Shown here piece after piece: positions 54,363 through 64,000 of a DNA stretch of 64,000 nucleotides. Position 1 is the first letter of the stretch; each line of letters opens with the position of its first letter. Both the position numbers and the translations under genes were made by a program. Origin of the DNA: Afifella aestuarii (GTDB taxonomy: Bacteria; Pseudomonadota; Alphaproteobacteria; Rhizobiales; Afifellaceae); contig NZ_SAUF01000005.1 of the NCBI RefSeq assembly GCF_004023665.1, positions 310,001-374,000 on the forward strand, given 5' to 3'. The notes under the pieces were generated by a model. The model was given only the letters and a program-made list of their open reading frames with translations, was not told the origin of the DNA and ran no database searches.

Positions 54363-55262
54363 TTATTCCCCCGGCGGTGACGCGCCATACGTGCTCAAGG
54401 CCGGCTGCGCGCGCAGTCGGCTGCCGGGCAATGCTGCGGCTGTCCGCGCTGAAAAGGGCGTCGACGGCCGCGCCGGTGAAGTCTCGTCTTTGGGCTGCTG
54501 CACCTCATGTGTCCGCAGCCCCCATTTCCACAGCGCTTCAGCCGGCAGCGGCAGCACCATGAACCAGTGCTCCAGGACGGCGAGCGCCATCAGTGTGGCG
54601 AGGAAGGTATAGGCGGTTGCTTCGAAGGGGCTCGCAACATCGGCGATGGCGCGCTGTGCAAACAACACGGTGATCACCGTTGCAACTGTAACGGAGATAG
54701 GGAAGAGCGGATTCATCGGCTTCTTGACCATGAAGCTCTTCAGATAGGCGAGGCTGTCGGGCAGGAACTGCTCGGAGAGGTTGCGCACTCCGAGGAAGAG
54801 ATTGAGCTTGGCGCTGGCCCTCATGCCCCACAAGAGGAAGAAAATGCCGGTCCCAAGCTGGTTGGGGCCGCCCCAGGTGAGGGTGACGATCACGGCCGCC
54901 GAAAGGAAGATGGCGAGCTCGTGATAGAGAATCGTTTGTACGGCGAAGAGGAAACGCTTCCAGCCTGAAATGTCGCTCGGGCACAGGCTCTTTCTCGGCC
55001 CGGTGACGTATCCCATGAGAAAGCTGATCTCATGCCAGCCCCACGCGGTCAGGCCGCAGGTGAAGGCGATAAAGGCGCCCGAGACACTCGCATCCCGACT
55101 AGAGACCGCCAGGCCGTAAAAGGCCGCGCCGAGCAGAACCGTCGCGCCAGCAAGACTCCAGCGAAACGTCCGCCGGGGCAGGCCGTCGAGATACAGAATC
55201 GCTCCCGTCGAGAACCACCAGGCAAACAACGCGAAGACGATGGGCAGAGCGTAGAGCGACAC
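54363..55262 (-). CDS. puhE: Photosynthetic complex assembly protein PuhE
   Basis: A 299-residue membrane protein of the PuhE family, with about seven spans (for example PIVFALFAWWFSTGAILYL and FIAFTCGLTAWGWHEISFL) and the conserved LTWGGPNQLGTGIFFLLWGMRASAKLN region (in parts). PuhE affects reaction centre and LH1 assembly and bacteriochlorophyll levels in Rhodobacter capsulatus. The C-terminal tail (about 45 residues, Pro/Ser/Ala-rich) is longer than the core. It lies between acsF and hemA as in many purple bacteria. Confidence 0.9.
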   Translation of the reverse strand: MSLYALPIVFALFAWWFSTGAILYLDGLPRRTFRWSLAGATVLLGAAFYGLAVSSRDASVSGAFIAFTCGLTAWGWHEISFLMGYVTGPRKSLCPSDISGWKRFLFAVQTILYHELAIFLSAAVIVTLTWGGPNQLGTGIFFLLWGMRASAKLNLFLGVRNLSEQFLPDSLAYLKSFMVKKPMNPLFPISVTVATVITVLFAQRAIADVASPFEATAYTFLATLMALAVLEHWFMVLPLPAEALWKWGLRTHEVQQPKDETSPARPSTPFSARTAAALPGSRLRAQPALSTYGASPPGE

Positions 55263-55274
55263 TCTGATGCCTCC

Positions 55275-56342
55275 CTACCAGGCCGGAACGAGCCGGCTCT
55301 CGGCCGGCGGGGCATTGTCCTTGACCGGCAGGAAATAAAGACGGGCGATGGCAGCACCTACGCCGGCACCATGGAAGAGCTGCTGCAGGCCACCGACGAG
55401 GCCACCCTTGCGTTTGGCGGCCGCCATTCCCTCGCTCGCCTGCCGTAGCCTTTCGAGGCCGGCGCGAAAGCGGGGATTGTCGATGTCGAGCGTCAGCGGG
55501 AAGACCTGCTTGCTGATTTCCGACGTGATCCGAAAGACCGTGAAATCATATTCCGTCGGGTCGATGTCGAGAGCCTTGTGGAACGCAGGGCGGGCATGGT
55601 CGCGCACATACATCGTCGCGAAAACGGCGAGCACGAAGAAGCGCACCCAGTATTTGTTGAGGCCCTGCGTGACCTCCGGGTTCGCACGCATCAGGAGAGC
55701 GAAGGCTTCACCGTGCCGGAACTCGTCGTTACACCATTGCTCGAACCATTTGAAGATCGGGTGGAAGCGCTTCTCCGGGTGCTTTTCAAGATGCCGGAAG
55801 ATGGTGATGTAGCGCGCATAGCCGATCTTTTCGGACAGATAGGTCGCGTAATAAATGAATTTCGGGCGGAAGAAGGTGTACTTCTTCGTGCGCGTCAGAA
55901 AGCCAAGATCGACGCCGATATCAAAATCCTTGAGCGTGTCGTTGATGAAGCCCGCATGGCGCGCCTCGTCGCGGCTCATATAGCGGAAGAGCTCGCAGAT
56001 ATCGGGGTTGTTGCCGCGCTTCTTCATTTCCGAATAGAGCACGCAGCCCGAAAATTCGGCCGTGAGCGAACTTACCAGAAAGTCGACGAACTCCTTCTGG
56101 AGATCCTCTGGCAGATCGGAGAGCTTCACGTCGTCCCAGGCTTCTGTGCGCTTGAAATGGCCCTTGTTGGGGTCGCTCTTCATCTCTGCGATGAGCGCGT
56201 CCCACTCGAGGCGAATGTGACTGACATCGATGGCGTCAAGCTCGTCGAAGTCCGTCGTGTAAAAGCGCGGACTCAAAACCGTGCTTTCTTGAGCCTTGAG
56301 GGTCGTGTCGTTCGGAGAGAGGGAGAGGGTCTCGATCGTCAT
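55275..56342 (-). CDS. acsF: Aerobic Mg-protoporphyrin IX monomethyl ester cyclase AcsF
   Basis: A 355-residue di-iron oxygenase that forms ring E of (bacterio)chlorophyll using oxygen. Iron ligands lie in [24 protein letters not shown] and [14 protein letters not shown]. Its presence, with no bchE in the window, suggests that the cell can make bacteriochlorophyll with oxygen, though an anaerobic enzyme may lie elsewhere. The start overlaps the small orf before it by four bases; puhE follows 12 bases on. Confidence 0.96.
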   Translation of the reverse strand: MTIETLSLSPNDTTLKAQESTVLSPRFYTTDFDELDAIDVSHIRLEWDALIAEMKSDPNKGHFKRTEAWDDVKLSDLPEDLQKEFVDFLVSSLTAEFSGCVLYSEMKKRGNNPDICELFRYMSRDEARHAGFINDTLKDFDIGVDLGFLTRTKKYTFFRPKFIYYATYLSEKIGYARYITIFRHLEKHPEKRFHPIFKWFEQWCNDEFRHGEAFALLMRANPEVTQGLNKYWVRFFVLAVFATMYVRDHARPAFHKALDIDPTEYDFTVFRITSEISKQVFPLTLDIDNPRFRAGLERLRQASEGMAAAKRKGGLVGGLQQLFHGAGVGAAIARLYFLPVKDNAPPAESRLVPAW

Positions 56343-56644
56343 AGCCTGCTTTCGGAAGAGAAGCTGAACTCAAGGAGCTCCATGAACTCCATGTCACCGG
56401 TCATGCGTGTCCAAAGCCGTTCCAGAGCGGTCGCCCGCACCACCGTCGCGCGGCGGTGAAACGTAGCCGTCTCGCCGTAAGGGACGGTGATCGGCTCACC
56501 ATGGACTCGCACCGCATCGCCCGGGCGGATTTCGATGCCACCATCGAGATCCACATGAGCGTGCAGGCTTTCGAAGGTGTTTTGCACCTCAATGGTGCAC
56601 TCCACTTCGATCTCTTCGCGTCCGCCGACCCAATTGCCGATCAT
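56339..56644 (-). CDS. Small conserved photosynthesis-cluster protein between puhC and acsF
   Basis: A 101-residue soluble protein with no membrane span and a beta-rich pattern ([20 protein letters not shown], then [18 protein letters not shown]). It is fixed between puhC and acsF by four-base overlaps on both sides. An unnamed small gene occurs at this place in other alphaproteobacterial photosynthesis clusters. It is not PuhD of Rhodobacter by appearance. Function is unknown; the acsF coupling suggests a cyclase partner. Confidence 0.85.
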   Translation of the reverse strand: MIGNWVGGREEIEVECTIEVQNTFESLHAHVDLDGGIEIRPGDAVRVHGEPITVPYGETATFHRRATVVRATALERLWTRMTGDMEFMELLEFSFSSESRL

Positions 56645-57102
56645 TGCGCCTGCCTCGTCTTGGAGAGGAAGCGGGCGAAGACCTGCGCATTCGTCGGTCC
56701 GAAAGCTTCAAGGGCGACGAGCCGGCCGGTCGAGGGATCCTCGAGCGACAATTGTCCGTCGTCCCAATAGGTCAAACGAAATGGGCTGTCGGGGCTGATG
56801 CCGCGACGTTCCCGTTCGTGTGCGAGGCCGCGCAAGGTCGCGCGCAAAAAACCATTCGTGCCGGGAGCGGCAACGGCGATCTGGCTGCCGTCGGAGGCGT
56901 CGAAAATCCCGACGCCTCCGTTCGGCAGATCTCTGAATTGCAGAAGACGCACCTCTACGGCCGTCGTCCCCGGCATCTCGGTGCTGTGGCCTCTACGGTC
57001 AAATGCGCTCACGGCTGCAAGGACGATCGAAACCGTCAGCAGCGCCGCCACGGCCAGAAGGGGGCCTCGCGGAAAGGGCGCAGTGTTCGTAAAGCCGCTC
57101 AC
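56641..57102 (-). CDS. puhC: Photosynthetic complex assembly protein PuhC
   Basis: A 153-residue protein with one N-terminal anchor (LLAVAALLTVSIVLAAVSAF) and a periplasmic beta-rich domain with FRDLPNGGVGIFDASDG, GFLRATLRGLAHERERRG and FRLTYWDDGQLSLEDP. PuhC promotes reaction centre and LH1 core assembly. It is 9 bases after puhB and overlaps the small orf by four bases. Confidence 0.93.
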   Translation of the reverse strand: MSGFTNTAPFPRGPLLAVAALLTVSIVLAAVSAFDRRGHSTEMPGTTAVEVRLLQFRDLPNGGVGIFDASDGSQIAVAAPGTNGFLRATLRGLAHERERRGISPDSPFRLTYWDDGQLSLEDPSTGRLVALEAFGPTNAQVFARFLSKTRQAQ

Positions 57103-57111
57103 CTTGATCTC

Positions 57112-57777
57112 CTATGCCACCGCACTTGCGTGCGATGACCATTGTGCGTGCGTATCAGTCTCTGCCTCGGGGGCAGCTTCTGCCGTTTGGTCGCTACGTT
57201 CGGCGGTTGCTGCGAGCGCGCCTGCCAGGATCTCAGCGACGCGCTTGGCATCTGGAACAGACCTCAGCATGGGCTCAGGCTGCTTGATTTTCCATGGCCG
57301 GGCATGCGGCCACAAAGCATAGTAAGCGACACGGTGTTTTGGGGAAAGAACGAGAGGAATGTCGCCAATTCCCTGTCCGTAGAGCCGCAGCGCGGCCGAT
57401 TCCACCGCTACGAAAGGGATGTTGAGCGTCATCGGCAGCACGACACCGCTGCGGATGACGAGACGCTTCTCCGTGATCGTATAGACCGTGGTGCGGGCTA
57501 TCAGCCAGCCATAGACGGTGAGGATAACGACCGCGAGAGCGGCGACCGGCAAAAGCCAGGTCGCCGACAGGATCGCGTCTTTTACCGTTCCTCCCGCCGA
57601 GAGAGCCAGAATGGCCCGCAGGACGAGAAGAACAGCAAAATAGACGACGAGGGTTGGAAGGTAGAAAAGGCGCCGGGCAAGACTTGCCCAGCGCGGTTCC
57701 CCCTGCCAGAGGATCCGTTCCCCCTTCGGCAAGCGCTGAGGCAGGCCGCGGATAGGCTCGGATTCGTATTCGTTCAC
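57112..57777 (-). CDS. puhB: Photosynthetic complex assembly protein PuhB
   Basis: A 221-residue membrane protein. GERILWQGEPRW precedes the membrane part, then three hydrophobic spans (for example LFYLPTLVVYFAVLLVLRAI and LLPVAALAVVILTVYGWLIA) and a PH-like domain with TVYTITEKRLVIRSGV and RVAYYALWPHARPW. PuhB helps reaction centre assembly. It starts four bases inside the puhA stop. Confidence 0.93.
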   Translation of the reverse strand: MNEYESEPIRGLPQRLPKGERILWQGEPRWASLARRLFYLPTLVVYFAVLLVLRAILALSAGGTVKDAILSATWLLPVAALAVVILTVYGWLIARTTVYTITEKRLVIRSGVVLPMTLNIPFVAVESAALRLYGQGIGDIPLVLSPKHRVAYYALWPHARPWKIKQPEPMLRSVPDAKRVAEILAGALAATAERSDQTAEAAPEAETDTHAQWSSHASAVA

Positions 57778-58538
57778 AGCAGCGGCTCCTGCCGTGCCGG
57801 CGTTGCGTAAAGAGTACCACCGGCGAAGTAGCCCTGAATACGGTCTTCTTCCATCATGGTGATGCTGTTCGGGCTGGCCGTGCGCGGCGCATCGGCGAAC
57901 TGCTTGGCAACCAGTGCATTCACGCGGATCTGACGCTGGCGAGCGTTGAGGTTCGTCATCACGAACGGAACCAGCACAGTGCCGGCGCCATCGAGCGCGA
58001 CCTCGAGATAACGGATCATCACGTCGGAACGATCGACCCAGACATCTTCAACGCTACCCACGACTTCACCATCGGCGGCGATGACGAGCATGCCCCGAGG
58101 ATCCGGATCCTTCGGATCGAGATAGAAGCTCTCGTCGCTTGAGAGCGGAACGATCTTCGGATCGCCATCGAGCGTCAGCTCGGGCTCATGGGCACGATCG
58201 GCATAGGCGGCCGGGCCAACGCCATCGACCAGCGGATTGCCGACGGGACGGAACGGTGCGCCGTTCGACGGGCCGGCCGGCGTAAGACGCACGTCGCGGT
58301 CGTCGCTGCGGCCGGACTGTGCCGTGCCACCGCCATGAAGTTTGAAGTATTTCGGTGCCGGTGCGTCGGGGAACCCGACGATCCGGTCATTGGTCTCACC
58401 GCGTTCCGCAACAAGCGGATAACCTTCGCGCTTATCTTCGCGACGAAGGTAGATGATGAGACCGGCAAAAAAGATCCAGAACGCGTAAAGCGTCATCTGG
58501 GCCACATCCATATACCCAGTAAGTGCTCCGGCGGGCAT
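57774..58538 (-). CDS. puhA: Reaction centre H subunit PuhA
   Basis: A 254-residue H subunit. One N-terminal span (LYAFWIFFAGLIIYLRREDKREGYPL) is followed by a cytoplasmic PRC-barrel domain (GEVVGSVEDVWVDRSDVMIRYLEV) that covers the quinone site. The start is ATG 58538 after GGAGG. lhaA ends 22 bases upstream. Confidence 0.96.
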   Translation of the reverse strand: MPAGALTGYMDVAQMTLYAFWIFFAGLIIYLRREDKREGYPLVAERGETNDRIVGFPDAPAPKYFKLHGGGTAQSGRSDDRDVRLTPAGPSNGAPFRPVGNPLVDGVGPAAYADRAHEPELTLDGDPKIVPLSSDESFYLDPKDPDPRGMLVIAADGEVVGSVEDVWVDRSDVMIRYLEVALDGAGTVLVPFVMTNLNARQRQIRVNALVAKQFADAPRTASPNSITMMEEDRIQGYFAGGTLYATPARQEPLL

Positions 58539-58560
58539 TGATAACCTCCATTGACAACGG

Positions 58561-59990
58561 CTAGCCAGGAAACTCGGCTAGACCGAAGGACGATGATGGA
58601 TCGGAGCGTGTTCGCCCCCCCGACCCCACGAGCGGCCCGATCGCCACGAGCGTGACGGCGAGCAGCGCGATTTCGAAATGGTAAACAAAGCTGTAGCCGG
58701 TGGCCGGACCCGTGAGAGCCGACCCGAGAACGCCTTGTTCTGCCAATGTGGAGAAGGTGTCGCGAACGACGCCACCGAGCGCGATCGCGAGACCCGCGGC
58801 GGTCGCCTGAACGGCGCCCCAGGCGCCGAGGGCGAGGCCGCTCTGCCCATTCTCCGATAATTCCATGGCGGCTGTGAGCGTGCCGACCGAGAAGAGGCCG
58901 CCGCCGAAGCCGATGATGATGGTGCCTGCCCGGAAGAGCATCGCTGATTCCAGGGGCGCGGCGAAGATCACGGCGACGAACGCAACGACGCCCGCAAGCG
59001 CGCCATAGGCTGCAAGCTTGTGCGGATCCTGGCCGCGCCCGAGACGGCGGGCGGCGAGCGCAAATCCGACGAGCGAGCCTCCGGCGAGGAGAGCCGTCAA
59101 CGTTGTCGTGCCGCTCACGGTCAGGTGCAGGACTTCGCCGCCATAAGGCTCGAGCAGAATATCCTGCATGCTGAAGCCTGCCGTGCCGAGACCGACAGCG
59201 ACGAGGAGGCGGCTTGCGCGTCCACCTTTGGCGAAGGAGCCCCAGGCTTCGCGGAAGCTGGTTCTTGGCGCGTCTTTTGCGGTGAGTGCGGGATTGCGCG
59301 CCTCCTGCTTCCACAAGGCGACGACGTTCAAGACCATCGTCAGGAAGGCGGCACCCTGAATGACCTGGATGAGCCGGAACGGGCTGAAATTGTCGAGAAC
59401 CACACCGAAGACGAGGGCACTCACCATCATGCCGAGAAGCAGCATGACGTAGAGCAGCGCCACGACGCGCGGGCGGGATTCGGCCGGCGCGATGTCGGTG
59501 GCCAGCGCAAGCCCGGCTGTCTGCGTCGTGTGCAGCCCCGCGCCGACGAGGAGGAAGGCAATGGCAGCCCCGGCCTGACCGGCTACCATCGCGGGCCCCT
59601 GGCCCTCCGAAAGCACCAGAAGCGCGAATGGCATGATGGCGAGACCGCCGAACTGGATCAGCGTGCCCATCCAGATATAGGGCACACGACGCCAACCAAG
59701 CAGCGAGCGATGGGTGTCCGATTTGAAGCCGATCAGGGCGCGGAATGGCGCGAAGACGAGCGGCAGCGACACCATCAACGAAACGAGCCAGGCATGCACG
59801 CCCATCTCGACGATCATGACGCGGTTCAACGTGCCGTTCAAAAGCACCACCGCCATGCCGACGGAGACTTGGAACAATGACAGACGCAAGAGGCGGCCGA
59901 GCGGAAGCTCGGCCGTTGCAGCATCTGCAAACGGCAAAAAGCGGGGGCCGAGACGGCTCCACGCTGCGCTCACCGAATTGTTCAGCCGCT

Positions 59991-59994
<4 letters not shown>
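58561..59994 (-). CDS. lhaA: LH1 assembly protein LhaA (BCD/PucC family transporter)
   Basis: A 477-residue 12-span protein of the bacteriochlorophyll delivery (PucC/LhaA) branch of the major facilitator superfamily. The N-terminus LPLGRLLRLSLFQVSVGMAVVLL, FAPFRALIGFKSDTHRSLLGWRRVPYIW (in parts) are diagnostic. It helps insert LH1. ATG 59994 overlaps the bchM stop; the frame runs 24 codons further upstream as a shadow of bchM. Confidence 0.94.

Positions 59995-64000
<4,006 letters not shown>

Overview
The window is 64 kb of GC-rich DNA from an anoxygenic purple phototroph of the Alphaproteobacteria. The right half (about 30-64 kb) is one continuous photosynthesis gene cluster: bacteriochlorophyll (bch), carotenoid (crt), LH1 and reaction centre (puf, puh) and hemA genes. 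The gene order, a four-haem pufC instead of pufX, the aerobic cyclase acsF, and crtC, crtD and crtF without crtA suggest a spirilloxanthin-series purple non-sulfur bacterium, probably in the Hyphomicrobiales (Rhodobium/Afifella-like). The taxon is an inference from gene content; no rRNA is present.

Left part (1-30 kb), mostly transport and acid metabolism. A truncated TRAP transporter gene (dctM) is followed by a minus-strand operon of CoA-transferase, citrate-synthase-like lyase, tripartite tricarboxylate transporter tctC-tctB-tctA and a PhaC-like hydrolase, facing an IclR regulator. A second tctC-tctB-tctA-abrB operon faces a GntR regulator followed by prpF-like and prpB-like genes. Next comes a five-gene efflux operon (RND adaptor, RND pump, outer-membrane channel, macA, macB) facing a TetR regulator. 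A gcdH/CoA-transferase pair and a GAF-PAS-GGDEF-EAL gene complete this half.

Right part. On the plus strand: ispH, bchI-bchD-bchO, crtI-crtB and two small membrane-protein genes. On the minus strand: crtC-crtD. On the plus strand again: crtE-crtF-bchC-bchX-bchY-bchZ-pufQ-pufB-pufA-pufL-pufM-pufC, ending at a strong terminator. After about 0.9 kb without a convincing gene, the minus strand carries bchH (5' part beyond the window)-bchL-bchM-lhaA-puhA-puhB-puhC-orf-acsF-puhE-hemA, ending at another strong terminator. Overlapping start and stop codons (ATGA) are frequent, as in photosynthesis superoperons.

Regulation visible in the sequence. Three perfect TGT-N12-ACA (PpsR/CrtJ-type) sites lie before ispH, before crtI and between crtD and crtE. 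All three extend to TGTC-N10-GACA. Two near-matches form a large inverted repeat between crtF and bchC. The pufA-pufL intercistronic RNA can fold into a closed multi-hairpin domain.

Most unusual points: a C-terminal tail of about 120 residues on PufC, made of three 20-residue P/A/Q repeats and a Met/Gln-rich end; two small single-span membrane proteins in the crt region; a PpsR-type site in front of ispH that also faces a c-di-GMP enzyme gene; a hybrid RND plus MacAB efflux operon; and two tct operons that both place a hairpin between tctC and tctB.
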